Shown here in pieces: positions 1 through 34,637 of a DNA stretch of 64,000 nucleotides. A model generated the notes under the pieces. It had not been told where the DNA came from and made no database searches. It saw only the letters and a list, made by a program, of their open reading frames with translations. Origin of the DNA: Tenrec ecaudatus (lineage: Eukaryota; Chordata; Mammalia; Afrosoricida; Tenrecidae); the NCBI RefSeq assembly GCF_050624435.1, contig NC_134539.1, positions 143,130,025-143,194,024 on the forward strand. The letters are read 5' to 3'. The stretch's first letter is position 1. Every line of letters begins with the position of its first letter. Position numbers and translations under genes: made by a program.

Positions 1-159
1 GATTTCCTTATTTTTGTTGGTCCTTTACTAGGGAGTCTCCAATACAAACAAGAAAAAAGCTCTGCTGGGCTGAGCTTTCATAGTATGCTCCCCTCCCACC
101 AGGTGAGCATCAAGCAACTTGCTCTGAGTTTAGTGCACCCAGTGGCATTGCCTGGGAAG

Positions 160-598
160 GTTCTCTGTGGTCATAGTGATTTTTTTTCATAAAAGCAGCT
201 TTACTCAAAACCTCATTTTTTGTGTGATGGCTGATTTAAGAGAAGAGTGTGCAGCTGTGAAATTTTGTTTCATGCTCTGGAAAAATGCCGTAGAAATTGT
301 TGTGATGTTGAACAAAGGTTACAAGGACAGCGCTATGGAAAAATTTGTTCTGAGTTGTTTCAAAAAAGGTAAATGTTGATTGATGACAAACCTCGTTCTG
401 GATGTCCATCAACTTGTCTCATGGATGAAAATGTCGGCAAAATTTGTGCACTTGTGCTTGAAGACTGACAATGCTCCACTGAAGAGATGAGGACGTTTTC
501 TGGATTATCTTGGAGATCTGTTCAGTGAATTTTAACGGAAGAGTTGGGAATGAAAAGGGTGACGGCGAAATTTGCGCCTCGGGTTCTGGTGGTTGTTA
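160..598 (+). mobile_element. Mariner transposon fragment (transposase 5' part)
   Basis: Decayed translation around 223-590 follows a mariner N-terminus, with stops and frame changes. Stretches such as AKFAPR after a K.V.AKF context and a region reading as the DNA-binding domain are recognisable. It shares long stretches with the second mariner at 12.2-12.6 kb (for example the gttgaacaaaggttacaa region). It is cut off at 598 by a LINE copy; no 5' terminal inverted repeat was identified. Confidence 0.7.
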
Positions 599-1400
599 AA
601 TCATTTTATTGGGAGCTCGTACAACTTATCACAATCCATCCTTCCATCTATTGTGTCAACCACATTTGTACATTTGTTGCCATCATCATTCTCAAAACAT
701 TTTCTTTCTACTTGAGCCGTTGGTATCAGCTCCTCATTTTCCCCTCCCTCCCTGTCCCCCCTCCCTCAAGAACTCTTGACAATTTATAAATAATTATTAT
801 TTTGTCATGTCTTACGACGTCTCTCTTCATCTACTTTTCTGTTGTTTGTCCCCCAGGGAGGGGGTTATACGTAGCTCCTTGTGATTAGTTCCCCCTTTCT
901 CCCCCACCTTCCCCTTACTCTCCTGGTATCACTACTCTCAATATTGGTCCTGAGGGGTTTATCTGTCCTGGATTCCACGTCTTACTTATACCAGTGTATA
1001 TCCTCTGGTTTAGCCGGATTTGTAAGGTGGCATTGAGATCATGATAGTTGGGGAGGTGGGGGGAAGCATTTAGGAACTAGAGGAACGTTGTATGTTTCAT
1101 CATTGCTACACTGCAACCCTGACCTGTCTAGCTTGTCTCCTCCCTGCGACCAGTCTGTAAGGGGATGTCCAGTTGCCTACAGATGGGTCTTAGGTCCCCA
1201 GTCTGCACTCACTCCCCCTCAGTCACAATGATTTGATTTTTTGTTCTTTGATGCCTGATCCCTGATCCCTTCGACACCTCATGATCATACAGGCTGGTGT
1301 GCTTCCTTGTGGGCTTTGTTGCTTCTCAGCTAGATGGCCGCTTGTTTACTGTCAAGCTTTTAAGACCCCAGACGCTATACATCTTTTGGTAGCTGGGCAC
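599..1400 (-). mobile_element. LINE 3' region, copy A (antisense)
   Basis: Read on the minus strand, this ends in the shared terminus CCCAATAAAATGATTT and carries a purine-rich tract (cccctccctccc on plus). The same left terminus recurs at 3313, 7404 and 51030 with different right ends, the 3'-anchored, 5'-truncated pattern of target-primed LINE insertion. Assignment to L1 is inferred from this layout; no reverse transcriptase remains. Confidence 0.7.
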
Positions 1401-1862
1401 CATATAACTTCTGGGGTCTTATTTGTTCGTTTGCCAGTTCACAATTTGTTCAAGTATTTGCCAACACTACCATTTGAAATGATCAGTTCTTTAATCTTTT
1501 TTCATTATCTAACTTTCAAATGTGTATGAAAACATGGCTCAGTATAAAAATTCATGATCATTCTTTGTTTTCTTGGACAGTGTTCTAGTGCAGTTAGTGT
1601 AGCTGAAGGCCTCACATATTCTTTGGAGATACATGTATGTGAACTTTCTACAAAGAGCTGCTCTTTCAAGTGTTGATTTTTTGATTCTTCCAGATATATC
1701 AGTTTGGGGACAGTCTGATAGCACCTCTATTTCTCTTGCAGCATGAAAAGAAAAAAATTGGGGAGTGGTGGTACCTGTTTTTGTATAAATACCATGAGAA
1801 TGAAAAACAAGAGGTTAGGTTTTTCCATCTTGCCATTTTACCTAACACAATGGCTAACAATA

Positions 1863-2051
1863 CAGCGGTTCTCAACCTGTGGGTCGCAACCCCTTTGAGG
1901 AGGTCGAACGACCCTTTCATAGGGGTTGCTTGATTCATAACAGTAGCAAAATGAGTGATGAAGTAGCAACGAAAATAATTTTATGATTGGGGGGTCACCA
2001 CATGAGGAACAGTATGAAAGGGTGGCGGCATTAGGCAGGTGAGATCCACTG
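1863..2051 (+). mobile_element. SPIN-type hAT transposon, internally deleted
   Basis: The left end CAGCGGTTCTCAACCTG, the internal GGGTCGAACGACC-like stretch, and a right part with GGGGTCACC and CGGCATTAGG match the SPIN family, known for horizontal transfer among tetrapods including tenrec. The copy is about 190 bp and non-autonomous. Flanking 8-bp duplications are not recognisable. Confidence 0.85.
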
Positions 2052-2055
2052 CATT

Positions 2056-2174
2056 AGTACTTTATATACTCGAGTATAAGCCGACCTGAATATCAGCCGA
2101 GACACCTAATTTTACCACAAAAATGCATTAAAAATGTGCTGGGAAACTCGGCTTATACAGGAGTATAAACAGTA
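2056..2174. mobile_element. Short MITE with TCGGCTTATAC-type inverted repeats
   Basis: The left end tactttatatactcgagta pairs with the right end as an inverted repeat of about 27 bp (gtataagccga on the left, tcggcttatac on the right). The six bases CATTAG occur directly on both sides, consistent with a target duplication. It starts 5 bp after the right end of the SPIN copy. The family is not identified. Confidence 0.65.
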
Positions 2175-2472
2175 CATTAGATTCCCAGTAACTATTTGTT
2201 GTGGTATGTAATAAGATGCTAATTAGCAGTCAAATGCTGCATTTCTATTGAAATTGAAATCTCACAAGCGAATACAATTCTCAATGATTTTGAAAAGATC
2301 ATTTATTTGAGGTTAAATGAGTATAGTGCGTCTTGACTGCAAGTTACAGCTTTGATTCCAAGATAAAATTTTAGCATAGCAGATTATAGATAGAGGTCAA
2401 AAGAGAGATGAGAATTGGTGGGCTGTTTACTCATACACTTAAATTGATGTTAATGCACATTTATCCTTCCAG

Positions 2473-2488
2473 GTCAGCCATCGGCACC
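2473..2488 (+). other. DDX42: DDX42 5'UTR part of first coding exon
   Basis: Sixteen bases between the acceptor (ccttccag, ending 2472) and the ATG at 2489. A usable splice acceptor directly before the start shows at least one non-coding exon upstream, which I cannot place in 1-2472 and which probably lies outside the window with the promoter. Confidence 0.75.
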
Positions 2489-26023
<23,535 letters not shown>

Positions 26024-26803
26024 AGGGTATGTGTGGACAGACAGAAATCAGTCTTTAACTTTATTTTTAGAAAGGTTTTGGTAACTAGCTGTCTCAGGGC
26101 TAGATGAGAGCCGAGCCAAGGGCAGGGGATTCCTTGCCAATTGGAACCGGAGCTTGGAGGCCAAACCCCTTGTCTAAATTCTTTTTGTCCTTTCACCTCC
26201 TTGAGAAGCTGGTGGTCCTTGGAGGCTGGAGAGCCAGGAAGCTCCTGGCTCTGGTGCACATTATCACGAGAATCTGTTCAGGACCCTGTGGAAGGAAAGG
26301 GCCTCATGGGCACAAAATTCACTCTAGGTTTATATTACATGTAGCTTCTATTTTCTACTTAAAACGTCACCTTGTAGGCATCTACAGGTAAAATTATTTT
26401 AAGAGTTGGCTTCCAAAGTGTAGGGACAGGATGAGGTGAGATGCAGGGAAGAGAGAGGTCTGCTTCTAAGTGAGGCTGGCGCTCCAGTTCCCTGGCCATG
26501 AGCCCTGAGACTTGTGGGCGACACCAGCTGTCCAGAGGGAGGCTTTGGCTCTGGAGCCTGATGGGAGGGAGGGAGGTGGGCATCCAGCAAGGCTCTGGTC
26601 TGAGCAGCTACAAACTTAACCGTTTTAAAGACAAAGAACCCTCTTTTTTGTTTTTTACTTGCCACACGGTAGAGCAACCTTTTGCTGAAATAATTTCAAT
26701 GATTTTTTTGTTTATATGAGGAAAAGAAATATACAGAAATTCCAATTTTGTGACTTTGTGGTTTCTTTTAAGATGTGCATTCCTTTCTGCTTGCTCTAGT
26801 AAA
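26024..26803 (+). other. DDX42: DDX42 3'UTR with candidate variant poly(A) signals
   Basis: No coding potential follows the TAG. No AATAAA is present on this strand before the convergent FTSJ3 end. The best candidates are AATATA at 26728-26733, followed by a T/GT-rich stretch, and AGTAAA at 26798-26803, followed by a GT-rich stretch. Both are known weaker variants. The true cleavage site is not determined. Confidence 0.55.
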
Positions 26804-26900
26804 TGTTTTACTACTGAGACCAGTGGGCTGTCTGTCATTTCTACTGCACACACCACACGTGACTTGGAGGGCGGCAGCAGACACAGTGGCAGCAGCGAGG

Positions 26901-26906
26901 TTTATT
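26901..26906 (-). terminator. FTSJ3: FTSJ3 poly(A) signal AATAAA
   Basis: TTTATT on the plus strand reads AATAAA on the gene strand, about 200 nt beyond the FTSJ3 stop codon. It is the only canonical hexamer in this tail-to-tail interval and lies about 100 bp from the candidate DDX42 signal. Confidence 0.8.
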
Positions 26907-27108
26907 CGCCTGCCAGTGGCACTTATCCACAGGGCTCCTCCAGTGCACCATGTTCACTCGGGCTGGACTATGAGGGTTCTTCCTTCACCCAGGAAGATGC
27001 CTTCACCCCTCACAGCCAGTGCTCCTCATCCCTACCTCACCAAATTGGGGGGGGGGTAGCCTGGGAAGCCTTCCAGTCCTTGTCCCCTCCTAGGACGGCT
27101 AGCGCCGC

Positions 27109-30100
27109 TCACTTCCGTTTGTGCTTTTTCTTCTGTTCTGTGCGCTGCTGAGCTCTCTGGTCCTTCTTCATCCTCGAGTCCACCACCTTGAAATGGCCTC
27201 TGACTCCCGCTGGCCGGCGCACCTTGCGGCCCACCCCTTTCTTGGCTACGACATAGGTGACTTGGCGTTTCTCCTTGCCTAGCCCAGCCTTCTTGTAGAG
27301 ACTGTGAATAGAAGAAACAGGTTGGAGCTTTCTGCTGCTCTTCCTGACCCCACACCCTCCCCCCCTTCCCACCCTCCCCCAATCACCTTCGCAATTGGGC
27401 CACCTTCTCCCGCTCGGAGATGTCCACCGTGTTCACCACGGCTTCTGCCTTCTTCTTGGTTTGCTCCAGTTTCTTCAGTATCTGTGAGGGGACCTCCATC
27501 AGGTGGCTGTGACCCCCAACCCACTCAGCTCCAATCCCAGACAGCCACCACTCCTTACCCTCCGTTTCTTTCTGGCCTTTGCCTCCGCCACTTTCTTGAT
27601 GGGACGAGCGTTGATTTCCCTCCAGCGTTGGCGGTAATGCTCGACTTCCTTCTTGTCAATGGGCAGCTGCTTAATCCTGTGCTGCCTCTCCTCCTGCACG
27701 AACCACTCTGGGAGCTCCCCCTCATCCTCGTTGAATGTGTACCTGCAGAGAGCGCAGCACGCACTGCTGTTCGGCTCAGGCTTCCTCAGAAACCGTGGCC
27801 TGGGCCACTTGGCAGGCGTTTCCACGCTCCTTACCGACTGAAGGAGTCGTCTATGAGGTCTCTCCTGGCCTTTTTGGAAGAGGCAATAACAGCACCTAGA
27901 GCAAGGCCTTCTGGGTCCAGTATCCGGTGTTTGGCTAGAGAGGCAAAGAGCCAAGTCAAATACCAACTCCCCAAAGCAGACACTCGTACACCCCTCCCCC
28001 CACCCTCGTTTCATCAGGGACAAAGCGCTCTCACCCGGGTCCTCAATAGGCACCACTTCAAACCCGTCATCGTCTGGTCCTGGCACCCGGCTTCGCTTCT
28101 TCCTGCCTCGTGGTTCCCTGATGGAAAAGCCAAGGTGACAGTGAGGACTCAGCCAGTTGCCCACCATGCCTGTGTCACCCAGGCCACGTGCGCACCCAGC
28201 CCCAACCCTTGTCCCCACTGGAACCACCAAGGGAACTTGTTAAACTCCTGCAACCCAGGTAGCCTGGACCAAGGGAGGCCGAGCCTCATCGGGACTTTGT
28301 GAAGCCACTGCCTGTGTGCAGCCCGAGGGCGAAGGACCCGGACGGGGCAATGGAACAGTGCTCCCTCCAGGCATGCACTGCCACCACTCACCTCTCTTCC
28401 TCATCACTGCTGCTGTCGCTCTCTGAGCCAGAGCCGCCGCCGCTGTCCTGGTCCCCCTTGGGGGGAGTGACACTCTCTGCCACTGAAGGGGCCAGAGCCT
28501 CTATCCCTTTCAGGGCCTCTTCTCGACTCTGGGTTCTTTTCCCCCCAGTCTTCAAACAAGAAGGCGCCTGCAGCTTCTCCTGCTCCCCACGCCGCTGCGC
28601 ACGTACCAGCTGAGCCTGACTGATCTCCAGGGCCTCGTCAGCAGCGTCCTCGAGCCCAGCAAAGCCGTCCTGCAATTGCGGAGACTCATGCCTCAGCTCC
28701 CCTTCTCTGGGTAATGCCAAGTTCCTAACTAGCTTGTCCCTCCCCCGCTCATTACCTTTGAGAACCACAGGTGGGCTTGTTCCTCCCGCAGTGTTGCTTT
28801 CTCCTCTAGAGGCACCAGCAGTGGATTCTCCTCCTCCTCCTCCTCCTCTTTATCTTCCTCTACCTGAGCAAACTGCACTCTGCACAAAGGGTGGTGGGCG
28901 GAAGGTCAGTGACTGAGGGTCCTGGGGGGCTCGCTCCCATTGGCCCCTGTGGTGAGACCTGCCAGCTCTGCATCAGGCCCAGCTGAGGGTGGCACATGCC
29001 CACTACCACACACACACTTACTGCTTCTGGTCCTTTAGAGCCTGACGTCGCCCACCTGCCAGCTCCTCTTGATCCAGGTCACTCTCCAGAGATGTGTCGT
29101 CGTCGTCCTCAGTGTCTGAGATGTAGATGTCGTCCCTTGGCAGATCGGACAGAAACGTGTCTGCAGCGCTCATATCACCTTGTGCTACTTCTGCTAACAA
29201 CTGAAGTGTAACAGACAGCAAGAGGTCAAGGGCAGTGAAAAGGAGCCTGCTGACTTTCTCCTGGGCCTGCGCTCTCCATTGACCTTGATTACCACTAGGG
29301 AAGTCTCCTGTGGCAGCCGTGCCACCTCCTTTGACCAGCAAGGAAAACCCAGACCCAGGGAAGGGCCTCCTACTCCAGGCCAGCTCACTAGTCCCCGGTT
29401 GATTTCTTCGATAGCAGCCCACTCAGGTCCTCTGGAGAAAGCACCCACCCCACAGCCTACACTAACACCGGAACTTAAAGTGCCCCAAACACTGCGACTT
29501 TTGCTTTTTCAGAAAACAAACCTCAAAACAAAACAGAAAGCCTCTCTGAAGACATCGTAATCATTTTTTGAGACCTACTTAAACTAAAAACACACTGCCA
29601 TCGAGTTGATCCAACTCAACCCTATGGGATGAGGAAGAACTGCCCCTGTGAGTGTTCGAGCTGGGCGTGGAAAGTCCTGTTCTCCTGAGGAGTGGCTGGT
29701 GGCTTCAAACTGCGGACCTTGTGGATCTCAGCCCAACATGTAGGCCACTATGCCACCAGCCAATGCTGATTCGTAGCACCTGCCTTTGGGTCCCCAAGAC
29801 TAACTTGACAGGAGTAGAAAGGCCAGTCTGTCTCCTGTGGAGCTGCTGGTGGTTTCAAACTGCCAACCATGGGGATCACAGCCCAACGAGTAACCCTAAG
29901 CCACCAGGGCTCCTCCAAACTTCAAATCACTTCCACTGATTTGAGATGCTGACAGGGTCATCCAAACATGGCCTCACACCCAGAAGCTGGGGTAGCAAGG
30001 CGTTCATTGGGGCTCACTGAGCCAAAGAGCACTGCTCCCCAGACAACACATGCTGGCCACCAAGGCATCCTGGCTTCATCTACCACACCCTGAACCAGTC

Positions 30101-33100
30101 ACCCAGCTCCACATGAAGACACCTGCGCCTTATTCCTACCCACAGCCACCGGACAGATGCCAACTCATGGCGACCGGATGTCAGAGAGGAGAGCCGCCCG
30201 GCTGGGTTTTTAATCTCTACAGAAGCAGACTCTCAGGCTTTTATTCCACGGCACCAGCCTGTGCTAAGTCATCCTAATTTCATCACTTAGGTTTTTGTCC
30301 CTTAGCCTTGGATGGAGACGCAAGACACCTGTTCAACCCCACCCTCTGCCTTGTGCTCAGGAAGTCCTGACATGGATGAGGACAGCAAGCAAAAGCCAGA
30401 TCATTCTGCCAGGTTGAAAAACCTATCCAGTGTCGTCACCCTCCCTCAGCCTGGGCCCCAGCCCTGCCCCACCTGGTGGCCCCGGATGGTGCGGAGGGAG
30501 AACATGCCGGTCTCGCCCTCGTCGGCGATGGAAACCCCAGGCAGGTCCATTTTCAGCTCCACGCGCTCCCGCTGCTTCCTCTGCTCACGCAGCAGCTGCT
30601 TCTTCTTCCTGGGGGGCCGGGAGTGTGGGGCTGCTCTTTCACTCAGCCCAGGCCTGCATCTCCTGCCCCCCCTCTTCATGCAGAGGCACCACCCTGCAGG
30701 AGGCGCCCCACGGCCTCCCAGCTCACCTCTTCAGCTCTGCCACCTCCTGGGCCTTCATCTCTGCCAGGGTTTGGTTCAGTTGTTCCTCCTCCTCCTCTTC
30801 CTTTGAGGACTGCCTTCTGGTCTCAGCTATTGGCTCTTCCTCCTCACCTTCTTCTTCCTCTCCAGAGCTGAGGCTGGTAGAACAGCCCAAATAGTTTGGC
30901 TTCTTTTCCAGATGTTTCCTCCCTAGCATCTCCTCAACACCACCTGCCTGCTTTCCCCCTCACCTGATGTCCAGGGCCCTTGCTTGCTCTTTCAGCTTCT
31001 TAGCCACGTATCGCCGAAGCTTTGTTCTCCAGTTGAGCAGGGACCTGCTCCAGAAATGGCATTATTGACTGGGCTCTGCCTCTTACTGTCCAACCTGGTC
31101 TTCTCTCAGGCCCCACCCCCTTCATCTCAGGTCTGAGTCGCACAAACCAAACCCAGGGCTCTGGCCAACACTGCCTAGGCTGACAGCATCCTCTCCCCAA
31201 ACAGAGAGCATCCAGCCCTTCAAAGGCCCTCCCCCCCCCCCCCCCCCCCCCGCCTCTGCATCCCCAGACCGCACCTGAGCTCCTTACGTCCCAGCACTTT
31301 GATGTCCTGACAGCATACCCGGATTTCCTCAGTGGTGGCTGGATGCTGGGCCAACTCCTCCTCATCCAGCGTGATCTGTTTGAAGAAGAGAAGGGGGTTA
31401 GAGGCGCCTCTGAGTCATGTTTCTGGGGCTCCCCTAAACCACCACCCCCAAGTGTGGGAACTCACTTCGCTGGCCTTGGAGAGGAAGTCGACGGGGTTGG
31501 CAGCTCGGAGGAAGTCAGTGACTGAGGCCCGGTGATAGAGAGTGAGATCACCCTCAGCATAGCCTTCGGCCTGGTGGGAAGAAGTAAAATAGGTGAGCCA
31601 TCCCTTCTGGGGTGTCTGTAGGACCCACTGGGGCCTGAGGGTGGTCCTCTTCCCAAAACACACCTTTGGTTTCTTCTTTGTCACCAATTCAGTAACGGTC
31701 TTGGTCTGAACTTCAACCTCCTTGAAGGCAAACTTGGGGTCAAAGAATTTACTGTCAACCTTGTCAGGCGCCAGGAACCCTAAGATAAGACAGAATCTGA
31801 GCATGTGCTTTGGCAGTCCTACAGGGGGGTCGGGGAGAAGAAAGTGGCACCCACCCTGGCAGACTACGAATATCTCTGCGGACTCATGGCGCGAGGCCTG
31901 GGGCTTGGTGGCCTGGACCCGGCGGAACAGCTGCTGGAAGATCCACAGCAGGGGCTGGTAATCACGGGAGCGGAAAACCTTTGTGATGAACGAGCCGCCA
32001 CGAGCCAGAAAATCACAAGCCAGACGCAGCGCCATCAGTGTCAGGTGGGCTGTGGGAGAGACTCAGTCACCGGAGGCCCTCTGGCTCCCTATGAACATGA
32101 TCCCTCCAAGTCAGGTCCCTTCCCTAGGCACCTTGCGAGTAAGCATCATGGACCCAGCTGGCCCCGACGTTGGGCGCCCCATCATTGAGCACAACATCGA
32201 CCTTCCAGGTCTTCAGCTCTTTCCTCAGGGCCTACAGAGATGAAGAGATTATGGCAATAGCAAGCAGCGTGGCGAGGGATGGAGTCCCTGGTCTAGTCAG
32301 TTGTTGCGTATCCACCTAGGACGAAATTCTGTGCCAGGCACAGGGATCCAACGGAGAACAAGAAGAACATAACCCTGTCCACTGTGGGTTAGGCATTCGG
32401 CCACTAAGCACAAGGTTGGTGGTTCAAACCCACTGGCCACTGCAGAAAGCTTAAGCCGTCTGCTCCAGTAGACTTACAGCGCCAGAAACCCTATGTATAC
32501 AGGCATGCTGTGAGCCTCGATCTGCTTGAGTTTTGGTTTTCACGAAGCGACAGTCTTACCAGCGACCCCATCGAGGAAAAAACTTCATGGATGTTTTTTC
32601 TCTGCCCTTCTCCTAAGTCCCAGCACCTGTTCCTGACTCTTACCACACACTGAAGTGGACACTAGAAATACCTGGGCCTTGTCAGACAGACATGCAGTCA
32701 CCACGGCAGGCCCCCAAAGCCACTACCCTCAAGTCAGCTCGGACCCGGAGATATCCCAGAGTCCGAGTAGAATAGCCTCATCAGGTTTCCAAGTCGGGGA
32801 ACCTTTTCGGAAGCAGACTGTCCCATGGAGCAGCACCCATTGAGCAGCGGGTGGCCTTGAACGATAAAACTTCTGATTAGCACCGAATGCTTACGCCACT
32901 GTGCCACCAATTACTTAGTTGCTACTTAAAATGCACTACTGCCAACAAGTTGATTCTGATGGTGAGCGATCACATAGGGGATTGTCAAGCTACACAGAGC
33001 ACACAGTCTTTCTCTCTCCGACAGGACTAGTCGATTTAAACCGCCAGCCTTTTCGTTAGTCTAACACCCAGCAGGATCACTAGGTCTCCTGCTTCTCTTG

Positions 33101-34139
33101 CTGCCATCAAGTCTAGAGCCCCTACAGGACAGGGTAGAACTGCCCTTGTGGGTTTCAGAGACTGTGACTCCTTATACGGGTCCTGTTTAGGGCAGAATCA
33201 CTAGGACAACCTTGGCCTGCAGGGGACTCTTGCAGAGGCGTGGATGTCTGCACACACCAGGCAGGAAGAGGGCAATTCCTATTACCTGTCGACAGTGTTC
33301 GGTTGTGATATCCTCCTGGAGTGTCACCACATTGGGGAGAGGTTTGATTGGAACCAGGTCCACGCCTGGAAGAAATCAGAGGATGCCAAAGGTTTTCCAC
33401 AAGCAGAGGGGATGAAAGGGTGGACAAATCTAGTATCTCATACCCCACACGCTGAGATACCTGGGAAACCACCTGTCACTCACCCACAATAAGACTGGAC
33501 ACAGGCATAAACTTGGCAGCCACCTGCAACCTGTAAAACAAGATTTTCAAAGGCCTCGGACCACCCTTTCCACCACCCCTGAATGTCCGCAAGCCCTGGT
33601 GTCCCTGCCGTGGGAAGCGGTCAGACGGTGTCAAGGGTAAACACGTTCCAAGCCTCTTCTGTACAAGGAAAGAAGTCAACAGCTACCAAGTGTTATAACT
33701 GAGAAGCGTCTGCTCGGTGGGGAGCAACGTGGTGCTGGACTTCAGGATGGGAACTCCTCCCTCCAGGCAACTCAGCCTCCAGAAATCCCCCAGCAGGAGC
33801 CACTTGGGCCGGCTTCACGCACCAGCCTCCCGGCGCAGCACACAGGTCCAGCAAGGCGCGGGCTTTCTGCAGGAACTGGAAGCGGCGATTGAGCTGGATC
33901 AGCTTGAAAGCTGAGCGGGAGCGGTAGCCTGCGGGGGGAGAGGGGGACAACCACGAAGTCAGCCGAGCGCTTTACCAGCAGCATTTCTCTGGCACCTCTC
34001 AAGCCCCCACCTCCCCCTGCTGCAGAAGAGGCACCCCCGGTTCTAGAAGGGAGAGGCCGGGCCCAGGCTCACCGGTCTCCTTCGCCAAGTGATAGAACTT
34101 GTCTCGCCGGCTCTTCCCAACTTTTCCCTTCTTGCCCAT
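27109..34139 (-). CDS. FTSJ3: FTSJ3, pre-rRNA processing 2'-O-methyltransferase (Spb1 family), 20 exons, 838 aa
   Basis: Exons in transcript order (plus-strand coordinates): 34073-34139, 33823-33928, 33484-33530, 33286-33365, 32132-32231, 31855-32049, 31664-31779, 31466-31570, 31275-31375, 30964-31044, 30727-30873, 30473-30608, 29022-29200, 28756-28879, 28392-28669, 28035-28117, 27835-27934, 27559-27742, 27387-27481, 27109-27301. All introns are GT-AG and the 2517-nt frame is open. The N-terminal FtsJ/RrmJ domain shows the SAM loop [11 protein letters not shown] and the K-D-K-E tetrad: K31 (RSAFK), D117 (LNDGAP), K157 (FITK), E192 (ESAE). The middle is very acidic with Glu runs; the basic C-terminal Spb1 domain ends KKKHKRK. 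Family role: nucleolar 60S/pre-rRNA maturation, and 2'-O-methylation of RNA including HIV RNA in human cells. Shares a promoter with PSMC5. Slightly shorter than human (847 aa from memory), differing in the acidic linker. Confidence 0.97.
29590..29915 (-). repeat. Two antisense AfroSINE copies in tandem
   Basis: The first copy, 29590-29765, runs from cactgccatcgagttgatcc to actatgccaccagcc. The second, about 29766-29915, is 5'-shortened and runs through gagctgctggtggtttcaaa to taagccaccagggctcc. Both lie in FTSJ3 intron 12. Confidence 0.85.
30138..30275 (-). repeat. AfroSINE, antisense
   Basis: Contains gatgccaactcatggcgacc and ctctacagaagcagactctc, ending ccacggcaccagcc. In FTSJ3 intron 12. 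Confidence 0.75.
31231..31251 (-). repeat. Poly(C)/poly(G) run of 21 in FTSJ3 intron 9
   Basis: Twenty-one uninterrupted C on the plus strand, so G in the FTSJ3 pre-mRNA, starting 24 nt downstream of the exon 9 donor (exon boundary 31275). Such runs are hypermutable and error-prone in assembly. Confidence 0.95.
32375..32530 (+). repeat. AfroSINE
   Basis: Contains gttggtggttcaaacccact followed by ccgtctgctcca and ccctatgtatacaggc. First of four copies packed into FTSJ3 intron 4. Confidence 0.75.
32700..32912 (-). repeat. AfroSINE, antisense
   Basis: Contains cctcatcaggtttccaagtc, then ggaagcagactgtcccatgg, and ends cgccactgtgccaccaa. Confidence 0.75.
32925..33085 (-). repeat. AfroSINE, antisense
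   Basis: Starts tgcactactgccaacaagtt and ends after gccagccttttcgttagtct with a diverged terminus. Confidence 0.7.
33095..33215 (-). repeat. AfroSINE, antisense, truncated
   Basis: Contains gctgccatcaagtctagagc, then acaggacagggtagaactgc, the usual 3'-proximal SINE words. The rest is missing. Confidence 0.65.
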
Positions 34140-34292
34140 GGTGGGAATGGGGGGGTGTCACTCAAACTGGAGGGAAAGAGAATTTGACGATGGCTCCACC
34201 AAGGCCACTAGATTCGGCTTTGCTGGTCCCACTCCGAGCTAAGCGCCACCGTTTTCAGCGCTCCCGGAACGGCACATGGAAGCAACAAGCGT

Positions 34293-34328
34293 ACTTCCGC
34301 TTCCGTCCCAACTTCCGCTTCCGCCCCA
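34293..34328. promoter_or_regulatory. 18-bp tandem repeat of ETS-like motifs
   Basis: Two units (34293-34310 and 34311-34328), each acttccgcttccgNccca and differing at one base, give four CTTCCG cores within 36 bp. The position is about 155-190 bp upstream of the FTSJ3 ATG. Confidence 0.85.
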
Positions 34329-34626
34329 TGCGGCGCAACCGTAAGATCTCCGCCATCTTGAGCGTGGCAGTAAGTTCCCGGGTTTTACAAGTTGAAAGTT
34401 GGGACCAGGAGGGCAGAGTATGAGACTTAAACAGTGAGTCTCTAGAGAGCAACGTTTTTTAGGGGGCTCGGCCCTTCCCCGCTCTGCAGGTCCCCTCCCA
34501 AAGCTCTGGCCTCCAGCAGCCACCCGCCCATCACGGCCCCTAGGAGTTCGCGTCGGCCTTTGCACTTCCGGCGTGTGACCCGGAAGTGATCGCTGCCTCC
34601 GTCTTCGGGAGGCCAGCTCTTGCCGC

Positions 34627-34637
34627 TGCGCATGCGC
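34627..34637. promoter_or_regulatory. NRF1 palindrome
   Basis: TGCGCATGCGC, a perfect match to the NRF1 half-site palindrome, 47 bp upstream of the PSMC5 ATG. Confidence 0.85.

Noticed and set aside
27304-28302. 332-codon open frame on the plus strand
   Set aside because: It is a shadow of FTSJ3 exons 15-20 on the minus strand. The sequence is GC-rich and the frame crosses splice junctions of the real gene; it resembles no known protein.
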